Source of the DNA: Amaurobius ferox
Taxonomy: Eukaryota; Arthropoda; Arachnida; Araneae; Amaurobiidae
Direction: 5' to 3'
Length of the DNA: 64,000 bases
Assembly: GCA_951213105.1 (NCBI GenBank)
Contig: OX578139.1
Span: 70,412,754 to 70,476,753, forward strand
Part shown: piece by piece, positions 25,157 through 35,541 of the stretch
How positions within the stretch are numbered: position 1 is the first letter of the stretch
Layout of the letters: each line of letters begins with the position of its first letter
Program-made: the position numbers and the translations under genes
The notes under the pieces: generated by a model
Databases searched by the model: none
What the model saw: only the letters and a program-made list of their open reading frames with translations
Told to the model about the DNA's origin: nothing

Positions 25157-25502
25157 TGTTCTTGAGACCCAGACCGTCCGACCTACCAGAAGGTGTAAGA
25201 TAACCGTTTAGACGGCCGGGAAGTGCCACCCAATTTAGACCGGAATCTAGTGGGGGAGGCATCCACAAGGACCGTACCCTCCTTTCCCTACCACCAACCT
25301 CTCGGAAGGACTTACGGACCCACATGTTTAACGTGATCGTACTCCGCATGAACACGGCGGCAGTTCTGACAGCGTGCACATCCAGCGCACAAACTACCGG
25401 GCTACCGCGCCCGAAATTTGCCATCAGCACGCCGTGTTCCTAGGTGGTCACCCAACCAAGTAATAACCGCGCCCAATGCTGCTTGACTTCGATGATCTAA
25501 CG
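25157..25502 (-). mobile_element. 5S-headed SINE, 5'-truncated, inside tTRIM-1
   Basis: Same make-up as the element at 3066-3444 (5S part, A-box half of a tRNA, shared body, short tail), but the first third of the 5S part is missing. It begins on the minus strand at GTTAGATCATCGAAG. A 14-bp duplication TCAAATCGGGAGGT flanks it at 25143-25156 and 25503-25516. The tRNA-like A-box part (GGGCGCGGTAGCCC) is clearer here than in the first copy. The 95-aa minus-strand open frame is SINE sequence. Confidence 0.93.
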
Positions 25503-25689
25503 TCAAATCGGGAGGTAAAATACCATGCAGAAAGCTAACCTGGAGGATGAAAATAGCATCAAGAGGTTAACCTGGGGTAAAAATAGCAGGAGAAGGTCAG
25601 TTAGCTTATGAGTTGCACGCCAATCTGGCATTAGAGGGTGGAGAATGCAGCGTCCACTTCGACGATAATAGCTTTCAATTCCATTCCAG

Positions 25690-25743
25690 TAGTTCTACGG
25701 CAGAGCGTCGGCAAATCAGTTCGACGTTTCGTGGTTTAATTCC
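25690..25743 (+). promoter_or_regulatory. tRNA-like Pol III boxes in tTRIM-1 3' LTR
   Basis: A-box-like TAGTTCTACGG at 25690 and worn B box GGTTTAATTCC at 25733. Spacing is preserved although bases have drifted. Confidence 0.6.
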
Positions 25744-25773
25744 CAGTTGGGGCAGCAAGGATTTTTATAAATT

Positions 25774-26683
25774 TCATTAATATAAAATACTTTTATTAAT
25801 TTACAAGCATTAACATAAAAAGGATAAAATCTGAAATTACACAAGCAAGTATACACACGCAACAATTTCGGTTTCAATTTTTAAGAGTTCTACATTATAT
25901 GTTTGTGTATGCATTTGTTGCATGCCACAGAATATCAGATGAAATGTTTTAGGAAAGCGAATTTGAAATAGAACGCATAGATGTGTCCTGAATGGTGTGC
26001 AGAAAAATACTTACAAGATAAACAACTGAATAGATGTCTTACTTAACTATTTGATAAATTACTATTTTACTCTCTAAAGAAACATATTGTTTTTGTGTTA
26101 CAAAACCTTTTCAAATATAATTAAAATGTTTCAAGACATTTAAATTGCAAAATACCCACTGTTAAGCAATCTTTTCGTTCTGTCTTCCTGTTTGTTCACT
26201 AAGTTAATTAATTGTCTTTTGTTGAAGCCTACTCAATAGATTGAAATCTAATTTTATAGAATGTAGATTGTTACATGAGTGTGAAAATAGCGTTGCTATA
26301 TCTTTTAAACCCATGTCGTGCATAGAAGCATAGGAATTTCACCGTTAAATTTCAATTTCGGATTTTCATCCCAATTACGCCAAATTTTATAAGAGAAATG
26401 CAATTTGGGAACTGAAAAGTTAATTAGAAATATCCAAAGTTGTTTCTAACTTGAATATAAAATCGTTTTTGTCTGATTTTCCTGTTTCATGGTGAAATGC
26501 ACTATGGAAATAACACAGTTACAATAATAGTTGAAAGTCGGTAGTCATCTAATGTCTAGAGGCTTTCATCCAACGAAGTTTTACAATTCAAAATAATTAT
26601 TTAATACGTTAACATTTTGAGATCTTCTCGGTCGACGTTGAACTTAGACTTGCAAATTAATTGTACTGTTAATAATTTTTATT
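25774..26683. other. A+T-rich stretch, nothing recognised
   Basis: No repeat or gene is recognised. Confidence 0.4.
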
Positions 26684-27055
26684 AACACTTTACAACATAG
26701 TTGAAAAGTGTTTATGACTTTGTTCATTCTGTCTGTCTATCCGTTAGCACGATAACTGCCGTAAAAATGACTTTATCAAAATGAAATTTTAGTATGCTTT
26801 TCAGATGGTCTGTGGGACCTATGGGAATATAAATATATCATATCACCCAATTAGTTTTTTATTGAGCCCGTGTTGAAAAAATGAAATACATTGAATCCTA
26901 TGGGACCAAATTTTTCAAACATTTTTAAGCAGATTTAAAATTCCCAAATTGCTTCGAAATTTTTAGGAAATATTCACATTATCTCATAAAATATATAAAA
27001 AAAATTTCAGTAAAATATGTTAGGTAGTTTTTTAATTTAAAATTATTTAATATAG
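26684..27055 (+). mobile_element. HLE-2 copy b, 5' part
   Basis: Hairpin AACACTTTACAAC...AAAGTGTT at 26684-26712, then a CTGTCTGTCT tract and the conserved HLE-2 interior to about 27055. Its 3' part resumes at 28310, after about 1.25 kb of other sequence including HLE-4. Confidence 0.8.
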
Positions 27056-27448
27056 GGACAAAAACGAATTCAATTAAATTCTGCCTTTTGCGATATCCTC
27101 CAGAAAGAAAAAATAGATATATTATATAATAAACATCTTTTTAAGAGTTTAATTATTTTGTATATGAGAGGTGCTTCACATTTTAAAATAAATTTGGTAG
27201 ATAACAATTTTTCAAATTGTTTTTTAATTTTATATAACTTTTCATGATATACTTATTTGATGGCGTTTTTAATGCACTTTCCTACGTCCTAGAGAATAAA
27301 AATTTGGTATACAGCTTAAATTTGTAGAACATTTTATTCTACAACAATTTGGTGGATCTTTAAATATAGATCCTACATTTTTTTCGAAATGGCCTGCAAA
27401 TAATCCCCGTTCACTTCTATAAATCATTGTTGTAATATTGTTAAAAAT
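27056..27448. other. Sequence inserted in HLE-2 copy b, unassigned
   Basis: It separates the two halves of HLE-2 copy b and adjoins HLE-4, and may be part of the same insertion. No ends are recognised. Confidence 0.35.
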
Positions 27449-28281
27449 TCAAATGTGGACAGACAGCACATGTCTTTCTCTGCTGACTCATATTCACGTT
27501 CTCTTTATTTCTTCAATAATAATTTGAGTTTATCTGCACAAAATAACTTCCATAAATATTTTTAATGACATTGAATTTGCACATTAAACTTAAATTTGGT
27601 TCTCATTTGATAGATGGACTTATTGTCAAAAGTGGCGTATGAAAAACGCAAAAAAAAACTAAAATATCTTAAGAACGGCTAGTCCTAGAATAATGGGGTT
27701 AGTTTTATTCTTTTTGTTGTCAAAAATCACGCATAAAATAGGAATTTAATTGATATAATTGAGCACACGTAATCTTTTATTTTTATATTTAACGACTTTT
27801 GCGGGCCATTTCGCAAAAACAGCCCGTTCCTTTTTCCCGAATCGTACTAGAATTACATACAAGTGATTTATATAACAAATTTTTTTAAATTTGGTATATA
27901 AATCACTTGTAGGTTATTGAAATATTATACACCAAATTGTGTTAAATTTGGTCCATTAGTTTTTAGCTAGAGTGAATAAAGGCAATTTCTGCCGGCCATT
28001 TCGCAAAGAAGGCAGATTCTTTTATTACGAATCGTACTATAATCAAATGAACACCAGGGTTTCCCACAAAAAACTTACCTTCCAAATTTTATTAAATTCG
28101 GTCCAATAGTTTTTCAGTTAGAGTGGATGCAATATCCTCACAGACACACAGAAACAGACACAGATACACCCTTACACACACAGACGTCTTCCTAAAAATA
28201 GTTTTTCGTATTCTGGAAGTCCCAAAACGTGTAGATCCTTCGAAAATTCGAGTTCCGATCTTCGGCACGATTCCAATACTT
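27449..28281 (-). mobile_element. HLE-4, divergent relative of HLE-1
   Basis: The left end TCAAATGTGGACAGACAGCA followed by CATGTCTTTC parallels the HLE-1 stem-loop end. The right part repeats the HLE-1 order: short CA-rich tract (28140-28190), AAAATAGTTTTTCG, CGTGTAGATCC, TCGAAAATTCGAGTTCCGA, then CGATTCCAATACTTT. Most of the interior cannot be aligned to HLE-1 by eye, so I treat it as a separate family. Confidence 0.55.
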
Positions 28282-28309
28282 TAAATACATACATACGCAC
28301 ACATATATA

Positions 28310-28735
28310 TTATCTGTGTATCTAAATTCTGTGCCTACGCAATTACAATAGTTGTGATTTTAAATGATCCCTAAACTTTTATTATTTCTTCAACGAAGCC
28401 TAATTTTTACTTATGCAGAATGCAAACATCTCAAGCGATTGTAAGAAGAGTTACATAAGAATTGCAGAATTTTTTTCACACAAAATTATTCAACTCTGTA
28501 GTCTGGAATGCAAGTTATGTGAATGAAATATTCATTGATTTTGCATAGAGAATCAGATGACTTATATTTCGATACAGTTTTAAATATTTAAGTATAATAA
28601 ATTACTGTAGTACTTCGATAATGTAAAAGATATCACCACTGAATATATCACATTTTAGAGATTTTTAGATGAAATTGCATTTCAGTTGGAAAGTGTTTCA
28701 TAATCAATGCTTATGCATGATTGATCTTTCTTGTT
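28310..28735 (+). mobile_element. HLE-2 copy b, 3' part
   Basis: Matches the 3' half of the copies at 31.3 and 48.6 kb and ends with GTTGGAAAGTGTTTCATAAT followed by a stem-loop (ATCAATGC...GCATGATTGAT). GTTGGAAAGTGTT is the inverted partner of the 5' AACACTTT...CAAC. Confidence 0.78.
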
Positions 28736-28789
28736 TTCCTTCTTTTTTAACAATATTTACTGATTTACTTCTTAGTTTTCATTTTTACT

Positions 28790-29960
28790 AATACTTTACA
28801 ACAAAGTTGAAAAGTGTTTATGACTTTGTTCATTCTGTCTATCTGTCTGTCTGTCCGTTAGCACGATAACTGCCGTAAAAATGACTCAAGCCCGAAAATC
28901 AAAATGAAATTTTAGTATGTTGTTCAGACGGTCTGTAGGACCAATGGAAATATAAATGAATAATATCACCCAATTAGTTTTGGATTGAACTCGGTTTGAG
29001 AAAATGAAATACATTGAACCCTATGGGACCTAATTTTTCAAACATTTTTTAAGCGGGTTTAAAATTCACAAATTGCTTCGAAATTTTTAGGTAATATTCA
29101 AATTGTTCCATAAAATATATAAAAAAAATTCAGCGAAATATATTCAGTAGTTTTTTAAATAAAAATTAAAATAATAATAACACCTCTTATATGAAACGAT
29201 CACGTGACCATGATATGAAAGTATCACGTGATCCACTTCAAAATGATATATGGTATCCATCTTGTCTCAAAATCGTGATTTTTAAAGATCTTTTTACTTC
29301 ATATTGAGTGTTGTATCCGTCCTAAAACCACTTTATTTTGTTTTAAATTCAGTGCATCTACATACTAAATCAACGCAATTACAATATATTTGAGTTTAAA
29401 TGCTCATCCATATTTGATTATTTCTACAACGAAGCCTATTTTTCACTTATGTAAAATGTAAACAGCAAAATATGTAGGATGAGTTGTATAGAAATTGCTG
29501 TATTTTTTTAACACAAAATCATTTAGCTCATGGAGCCTGCATAGCTGATATGAAAGAAATATTCATTGACTTTACTGAGAGAGAAGGACGATTTTTTGCG
29601 ATGAAGTTTTAAGCATAGAGTTAAATTACTTGTAGCTCCATGGTCATAATTTTTAAATAAAATAAATTATTATAGTATGGTGATGAAGGACATGAATGGG
29701 AAATTAATTATGAATGAAATGCTGCTTTTTTAGAGAGAGCCAGGCGTGTTATTTTTTCTATGACGTCATTTGAATGAATTTCAGTTGTTTTCGATGAAGT
29801 TTTTAAATATAATAAATTATCGTGGTATTATGATAATTCTACAATTATTATCGAGTAATATAACACATTTTAGAGATGTTTAAACCAGGCAATTTATATT
29901 TCAATGCCGTTATTTGAATGAAGTTGTATGCCGTTATTTGAATGAAGTCATCTGTATGGG
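28790..29960 (+). mobile_element. HLE-2 copy c, 3'-truncated
   Basis: 5' hairpin AATACTTTACAAC...AAAGTGTT, CTGTCTGTCTGTCC tract, then long agreement with copy e. Two CACGTG palindromes lie near 29203 and 29226. It breaks off after a local repeat of TGCCGTTATTTGAATGAAG near 29960, without the 3' stem-loop. Confidence 0.78.
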
Positions 29961-30190
29961 AAAATGTAAATACTAGTATTTAAATGACTACAATCGAATG
30001 TTTTCCCAAGTTACGTTTAAGAGAATTAACTAAATATTTATCGTATTGGGTAATTAAAGACAAATATGATGAATATTTCGTTCATTATCTTATATCCCGA
30101 TTCAATGATACATATAAACATTCTCCCCAAAAGTGGGGATCATCATAATAAAATTTGCGTACGTCTCTTTAGTACAAAGTTACGTATGTT

Positions 30191-30469
30191 ATGTTGTTGA
30201 GACTCAGGCCGTCCGACCTACCAGAAAGGTGTAAGGTAACTGTTTTGGACGGCCGGGAAGAGCCACCCAATTTAGACCGTAACCCATTGGGGAAGGAATG
30301 CACAGGGACCGTACCCTCCTTCCCCTACCACCAACCTCTCGGAAGGACCCACATGTTTAACGTGATCGTACTCCGCGTGAACACCGCTGCAGTTATGGCA
30401 GCGGAGGGAATCGAATCCTGGCCTACAGAGTGCAATTCCTTCGAGCTAACCACTGCGCAACCGCAACCC
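30191..30469 (-). mobile_element. tRNA-headed SINE
   Basis: On the minus strand: head with A box TGCGCAGTGGTTAGCTCGAA and B box GGATTCGATTCC (about 30410), then the shared body and a short AAC tail at the 30191 side. A 9-bp duplication ACGTATGTT flanks it (30182-30190 and 30470-30478). The body lacks the TTACG before ACCCACATG seen in other copies. The 97-aa plus-strand open frame is an artefact of this SINE. Confidence 0.92.
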
Positions 30470-30478
30470 ACGTATGTT

Positions 30479-31310
30479 GTTTGAAATGCTTTTATTAAAG
30501 TTATTTCATTTCATTTTTATATGAAATGGTTTCTATAAGAATATTGCTCATCTCATCATGGATATCACCACACTCATTTCTATTCAGATTTTAAACTTTT
30601 TATTATATAAACCTATTCTTAGTTTAGGACTGTAGTTGAATGCAGTGTTAAACTTTATGTGATTGTTCTAACGTCAAATCAGATTAGGGATAGCATCAGG
30701 AATCAAATTCTTGTGTCTTAACCTTTGCGCTAGTGCGTTTAATTTTTCGAAAATTGAAATACGTATTTATTAGACTCAATTAAAGATGAGTTTATTACGT
30801 GAGATGGACGACTTACTTTTATATTTTAAGTTACAATATTCGTGGCAGTGTGAGCAGATTCTTTAAATGTGTTTTGAATCACGGAAAATGGTTAACGACA
30901 CAGAGAAATGGTTAATGGATAATAGTTACGAAAAAATAGTTAATGGTAAAAAATGACCATATTGAAAAGGAAATTAGCCTAACGATATGAACAGAATATA
31001 TATTACTTTTTACCGAAAATGTGTATTTTCCAAGAGTTAAATTTGTATGCTATTAAAGAAAAACTCTAAGTATCAATAATTAGCATAAATATCAATAAAT
31101 GTAAGTATCAATAATTTACCCTAAAAATATTTCACGACAAAAGAAATTAAAAAAAAATTACATCCATTAAACCATAGAAAGCACTACATATTTGGTTTTG
31201 ATTTTGACAACCAGATTTAAATTCTATACTTGATCAAACTAAAAATGATCTTCACAATATGAGCATATATAAAAAAAATGATACATACAGCAAAAATGTT
31301 TTTTTTTTAA
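30479..31310. other. A+T-rich stretch, nothing recognised
   Basis: No gene or repeat is recognised. Confidence 0.4.
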
Positions 31311-32280
31311 TTTTCCAGAATAGTTGGAAGGTGTTTAAGACAGTCAATTCGCACGATAAGTGCCGTATGATTCACACGATAATAGCCTGTCAATTCGCAC
31401 GATAATTGCCATGAAAACAAGTTTATCGAAATGAAATTCTAGTATGTAGTTGAGACTGACTGTAGGATGTTTGAGAATGAAAATGAATAATATCACCCAA
31501 TTAGATTCGAATTTAACCCGGGTTGAAAAATGACATACACAACCCTACAGGACGTAATTTTTCAAACATTTTTTAAGCGAAGTTAAAATTCCCAAATTGC
31601 TTCGAAAACGTTAGAAATATTAAAATTATCACAAACAATGTGCAAAAAAATTTTAGCAAAGTAAATTGCGTAGTTTTTAAATAAAAATTGAAATAATAAT
31701 AATAAAAATAAAACATGGCATCCATTTTCCGTTGTTACCGTAGATAATTGAAGATCATTTAAACTTATATTTAGTGTTGTACCCGTCATAAAACCGCTGT
31801 ATTTTTGCGTATTATCTGCGTAAAATTTTGTGCCAACGTAATTACAATATTTTTTATTTTAAATGATCACTTAACTTTGATTATTCCTACAACGAAACTT
31901 AATTTTAACGCTATACTATATGCAGAATGTAAACAAATCAAATGATTGTAAAGTGAGTTGTATAAGAATTGCTGATTTTTTTTCACTCAAAATTATTTAG
32001 CCCTAGTGTCTGGAATATAAGTGATATGAACGAAATATTCATTAATTTTACATAGAGAAGCAGGCAATTTATATTTCGATGACTTATTTAAATAAAGTTC
32101 ATTTTGTGCAACTCGAATTGTCTTTTTAAGTTTTCGCGAATATTAAATTACTCTATTACTGTGAAAATTTAAAAACTATCTTTACTGGATGTATCACATT
32201 TTAGACATGTTTAAATAAAATTGCATTTTAGTTAAAAAGTATTTCATAATCAATACTTTATGCATGATTGATCTTTCTGG
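31311..32280 (+). mobile_element. HLE-2 copy d
   Basis: The 5' hairpin is worn (TTTTCCAGAATAGTTGGAAGG) and the segment CAATTCGCACGATAA is duplicated (31346 and 31391) where other copies have the CTGT tract. The 3' half and terminal stem-loop (ATCAATACTTTATGCATGAT) agree with copies b and e. Confidence 0.75.
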
Positions 32281-32348
32281 TTTATATATGTTCCTTCGGA
32301 ATTTTAAATATTCAACCAAATTTAAATATAAACCACTTAAATATAAAT

Positions 32349-32552
32349 CTTTATTTGATCGCACTAAAAGACGTTATATAAAGTTAAGCTCGTTTGGACG
32401 TGAAACGTCCTTTATTAGAGGCATATGATAAAGAAAATTAAGACTAGTGTATCTCATTCTTATCATATGCCTCCTATGAAGGACATTTTACGTCCGAAAG
32501 AGACCAGGCTTGTAATACATTATTAAAAATCTTTCAGCGCGATCAAATAAAG
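32349..32552. repeat. 204-bp foldback hairpin (MITE-like)
   Basis: Arms of about 85-95 bp run from CTTTATTTGATCGC (32349) and from GCGATCAAATAAAG (ending 32552) towards a loop at about 32432-32458. Strong blocks include GAGGCATATGATAA near 32419 and its inverse TTATCATATGCCTC near 32459, and GGACGT...ACGTCC. No flanking duplication is clear. A non-autonomous foldback DNA element is the likeliest reading. Confidence 0.7.
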
Positions 32553-33074
32553 GCTCTTATTTTAAAGCTCTTTATATTAAAATTTAAAATTTTAGACGTG
32601 TAACCTCAATGTAATTATTCAACCAAATATCGATCCTATTTTATTCTTTTAATAATGAATTTTTATGTATTACTTATGGTGCAAAAGACAGTATTATGAA
32701 GATATGTACCTAAGATTTATACGAGTTCCAAAGTATTCTATTTTTATGGGTATCCACAGTGTTTGACAAAACTATCTAATTAAGTCAATATGTGTTTTTC
32801 GTTTATACCGTTCAGGTACTTAAAGTTATAACTATTGCAAATAAAATTATAACTATTGCAAATAAAGTTATATTGTTTACTTAATTTGGTAAAATTATGG
32901 GATTTTCATGGTTAATACTGAATTTAAATGTAATAACTTTACCATTGACTAAAATATATTAATTATCTTCCTTTTACTAATATCTACTTGAACATAGTAC
33001 ATTTAGTATATTGACTTATGGTATTGATATCTATACTTCAGCTATATCCATTGCCAAAATATATATTATTAATT
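32553..33074. other. A+T-rich stretch, nothing recognised
   Basis: Nothing recognised. ATAACTATTGCAAATAAA occurs twice near 32827-32866. Confidence 0.4.
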
Positions 33075-33287
33075 AAGATATTTTCCCTTTAATATATGAT
33101 AATGTATACGAAAAGTATTGCGAAAAAATATTGTATATTATTAACACATTTTCCCTTTAATACCTGGTAATGTATAAGAAAAGTATTGTAAAAAAGTATT
33201 GTATTAAGACATTAATACATGGTAATGCATAAGAATAGTATTGAAAAAAAATTTCATATCAAGACATTTTCCATTTAATACATGGTA
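33075..33287 (+). repeat. HLE-5 tandem terminal-hairpin units, first block
   Basis: Repeats about 70-80 bp long, each with TTTTCCCTTTAATACATGG followed by TAATGTATA(A/G)GAAAAG, then ATTGT. The unit is itself a hairpin (TTTTCC...GGAAAA) and corresponds to the terminal hairpin of HLE-1. It is interrupted at 33288 by tTRIM-2 and continues at 38117. Confidence 0.75.
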
Positions 33288-33291
33288 ATGT
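33288..33291. repeat. 4-bp target duplication of tTRIM-2, left
   Basis: ATGT, repeated at 38113-38116. Without the insertion the HLE-5 unit reads straight through (GGTAATG then TATAGG). Confidence 0.8.
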
Positions 33292-33317
33292 TGTAACGAG
33301 CTTTGCTGCCCAAACCG

Positions 33318-33371
33318 GGAATCGAACCCTGGATCTCCGAACTGACCAGCCGACGCTCTACCGTTCAGATA
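33318..33371 (-). promoter_or_regulatory. tRNA-like A and B boxes in tTRIM-2 LTR
   Basis: On the minus strand: A-box-like TATCTGAACGG then TAGAGCGTCGG, and an exact B box GGTTCGATTCC (33328-33318), with 43 nt between box starts. Flanking bases TCCAGG and CCGGTT make a near T-arm. This is the best preserved of the four LTR copies. Pol III use is an inference. Confidence 0.72.
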
Positions 33372-33651
33372 TTGGAACGAAATTGCAAGCTCTTATTGCA
33401 AGTGAACTCTGCATTCTCCACTCTCTAATGTCAGATTGGCGTGCAACAGACAATTTGTCTGACTACCTCCTGCTATTTTCATCCCAGGTTAGCGTCCTGA
33501 TACTACTATTTTTACCCAGGTTAGTATCCTGCGTGGTCGTTGTCCTCTTAATTTGAAATCGACGCTCAATATCCAAGAGTCCACTGCATCAGTGCTAGTC
33601 GTACTAAGGTCACTTTCATACTTCTTACATCTTTGCACTAACCAACAGGGT

Positions 33652-33669
33652 TAATTCGTTCGGGCGCCA
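33652..33669 (-). other. tTRIM-2 primer-binding site
   Basis: TGGCGCCCGAAC on the minus strand, one base from the LTR end. It matches the 3' end of animal tRNA-Lys (UUU type) over 12 nt and then departs. Confidence 0.75.
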
Positions 33670-33706
33670 TTGTAAAGAACCTTGCTGCTCCAAGTAGGAA
33701 TCGAAT

Positions 33707-33711
33707 CTTAG
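33707..33711. repeat. 5-bp target duplication of LTR retrotransposon, left
   Basis: CTTAG, repeated at 38022-38026. Joining the flanks restores the tRNA-like part of the tTRIM-2 LTR (ATTCGATTCC next to GGTCTCCG on the opposite strand), so the pairing is secure. Confidence 0.85.
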
Positions 33712-34071
33712 TGTCACATAGTGTTTTCCAAAAATATGTAACATTACTAAATATTGGAGAGGAAGGCGCCCTGCAAAAGACGGTCCCTAGCCCTGTTACA
33801 AATATGTATAAGGTTCCCCTCTGGCCACCTGTAAAAGGGAACGGTCAGTGGATTCGGACGGCATGCCAGCGGGAGGCCCATACAAGATGGAGGATAGCTC
33901 CGTGGGTGGTAAGGGGCGCGCCCGTACCCATGTCACGCCGGAGCGTGGGATCTTGACCAGCTGCACCGATAAATTCAGGGGCTTCTGAGCAAGCCCCCTG
34001 CCATGGTCTAGCCACTGGTAAAACAGTAATATTACATCTACCAATAATATTAAAGGGGTTTTAATCCTTGG
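33712..34071 (+). repeat. 5' LTR, incomplete
   Basis: The 360 bp align along their length with 36935-37289 and then stop at AATCCTTGG. The remaining ~730 bp of the 3' LTR and any primer-binding site are absent, and the gag ATG follows 9 bases later. An open frame here (starting MSHSVFQ) occurs in both LTRs and is not a gene. Confidence 0.85.
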
Positions 34072-34079
34072 TTTCAGTC

Positions 34080-34434
34080 ATGGCAAAAGAACGGGACGAT
34101 GCCCCAGTAGCTCATGTCAGCAAATTTCCGGGTATTACACATTTATTATCCCGTTCTACCACCTTGCTGCTCAAGTCCTCGGACGAGTCGGTAGTTCTGG
34201 GCTTTCGACATTTATTAGGGGAATTAAATGGGGAAAACACGGAGGAAACGAAAATGTTTTTCGAACAGTTCACTGCGTTATCATAGCTGGAAAATTGGAA
34301 TGACGCAGATAAATTCGCCATAATTAAATCAAGATTACGGGAAAATGCTAGGAAATTTTATATGAGTTCTCGAGATTTGAGGAGTGAAACCTCATTTGAA
34401 GTTTTCAAACACAAATTTTTGGACTTTTTCACAG
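34080..34434 (+). pseudogene. gag: gag, N-terminal part, with in-frame stop
   Basis: Opens at ATG 34080 (MAKERDDAP) and runs to a TAG at 34284. The same frame continues past the stop with LENWNDADKFAIIKSRL and FEVFKHKFLDFF, the pattern of the Retrotrans_gag capsid domain (aromatic-rich, W near the start, K-RL, then FxxFKxxFLxFF). Gag would form the particle that packages the element RNA. At 34435 a 5'-truncated SINE interrupts the gene. The downstream part is in another frame, so at least one small indel is likely besides the insertion. Confidence 0.78.
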
Positions 34435-34666
34435 TTCCAGCCACTGCCAAAAAACTGCCGCCGTGTTCATGCGGAGTACGATCACGTTAAACATGTGGGT
34501 CCGAAAGTCCTTCCGAGAGATTGGTGGTAGGGGAAAGAGGGTATGGCCCCTGTGGATGTCTCCCCCACTGGGTTCCGGTCTAAATTGGGTGGCACTTCCC
34601 GACCGTCCAAACAGTTACCTTACACCTTTCTGGTAGGTCAGACGGTCTGGGTTTCAACAACAAAAA
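34435..34666 (+). mobile_element. 5'-truncated SINE inside gag
   Basis: Begins at TTCCAGCCACTGCC, the last bases of the tRNA head, and continues with the whole shared body and a short tail. CACAG at 34430-34434 and 34667-34671 may be the target duplication. The first ~42 residues of the long open frame that starts at 34543 come from this SINE and are not gag. Confidence 0.88.
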
Positions 34667-34671
34667 CACAG

Positions 34672-35243
34672 AAACCCCATATCACCGCCAATCAAGTAAT
34701 TTTCTCATCTATAAAGCAAGGCCAAAGCGAAAACATAAAACAACTATCCCACAGATTTAGGACACTAACGTTAGAATACATAGGAAAGGCGCAGATAAAT
34801 GATGACACGCAACAGATAATTGACAAATTCAGCCTCAGTAAATTCATCGAAACGATTAGACCCGAGTTCCAAATCAAAGTAATTAAAGGTAACCCCAAAA
34901 ATTTCGCAGAAGCGGTAAAGATAGCGCAGAATTTAGAATCAGCTAATTTAGCGGCAATGGTGGTAGCGGTGAATAATATATCCCAGAAAAATGACATACA
35001 AGAGCTGCGCAAGGAACAGGAACAATTTAATTCACAATTATTAGATACTATAACTAAAGAGATAAATAACTTAAAAGTCAAAGAACACGCAGAGGTAGGG
35101 AGAAAACAAAACACTTTTCTGTGTCATTTTTGTGGCAGACCTGGGCATTTTATTAGGGAATGTAGAAATTATTTAAGACAAAATAATAATAATGAAAGAG
35201 AAGTCAGATATACACACAATATGCGAAATTATTCACCGTTTAG
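34672..35243 (+). pseudogene. gag: gag, C-terminal part with CCHC zinc knuckle
   Basis: Open from about 34672 (real gag begins near residue 44 of the 34543-35259 frame). It contains IKQLSHRFRTLTLEYIG and a helical, charged region, then the nucleocapsid zinc knuckle CHFCGRPGHFIREC encoded at 35122-35163 (spacing C-X2-C-X4-H-X4-C), followed by an Asn/Arg-rich tail. The zinc knuckle binds the RNA. The frame is cut at 35243 by the second SINE. The last five residues of the open frame are SINE-derived. Confidence 0.88.
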
Positions 35244-35541
35244 AAGAGGGGCGCGGTAGCCCATTGGTTAGCGCGCTGGAGTTGCACTCGGTAGGCCCGG
35301 GTTCGATTCCAGCCACTGCTAAAACTGCCGCCGTGTTCACGCGGAGTACGATCACGTTAAACATGTGGGTTCGTAAGTCCTTCCGAGAGGTTGGTGGTAG
35401 GGGAAGGAGGGTACGGTCCCTGTGGAGGCCTCCCCCACTGGGTTCCGGTCTAAATTGGGTGGCACTTCCCGGCCGTCCAAACAGTTACCTTACACCTTTC
35501 TGGTAGGTCGGACGGTCTGGGTAACAACAACAACAACAACA
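35244..35541 (+). mobile_element. Full-length tRNA-headed SINE inside gag
   Basis: Best preserved copy. The head has A box TAGCCCATTGGTTAGCGCG (about 35257) and B box GGGTTCGATTCC (about 35299). Then come the shared body and a tail of (AAC) units at 35521-35541. A 9-bp duplication ACCGTTTAG flanks it (35235-35243 and 35542-35550). Heads with both boxes are type 2 Pol III promoters. SINE plus one duplication is 307 bp, and removing it puts the two gag pieces in one frame. Confidence 0.95.

Larger units (their letters stand above)
24907..25769 (+). mobile_element. tTRIM-1: miniature LTR element with tRNA-like LTRs
   Basis: Two direct terminal repeats of about 125 bp (24907-25031 and 25646-25769) enclose a non-coding interior. 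A 4-bp duplication AATT flanks it (24903-24906 and 25770-25773). A purine tract AGAGGGTGGAGAA (25633-25645) abuts the 3' LTR. One base after the 5' LTR comes TGGATCCTGAATAAATC, a worn form of the primer-binding site that is clearer in tTRIM-2. Without the SINE at 25157-25516 the element is about 503 bp. There are no gag or pol genes. Such elements (TRIMs) must borrow reverse transcriptase and integrase. Each LTR contains A-box- and B-box-like sequence in the spacing of a tRNA. Cassandra TRIMs of plants carry 5S sequence in the LTR; this looks like a tRNA counterpart. Confidence 0.87.

Noticed and set aside
33711..33956. Similar open frames starting MSHSVFQ in 33711-33956 and 36934-37128
   Set aside because: They lie in the two LTRs of one retrotransposon. 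Their similarity comes from LTR duplication, and opposite-strand frames there are just as long.
34543..34671. Start of the 238-aa open frame taken as the gag start
   Set aside because: The first ~42 codons are SINE sequence. Real gag resumes at about 34672, and the N-terminal part of gag lies upstream of the SINE at 34080.
35250..35320. A functional tRNA gene
   Set aside because: A and B boxes are present, but no full cloverleaf with acceptor pairing is evident, and the sequence is the head of a SINE with target duplications.
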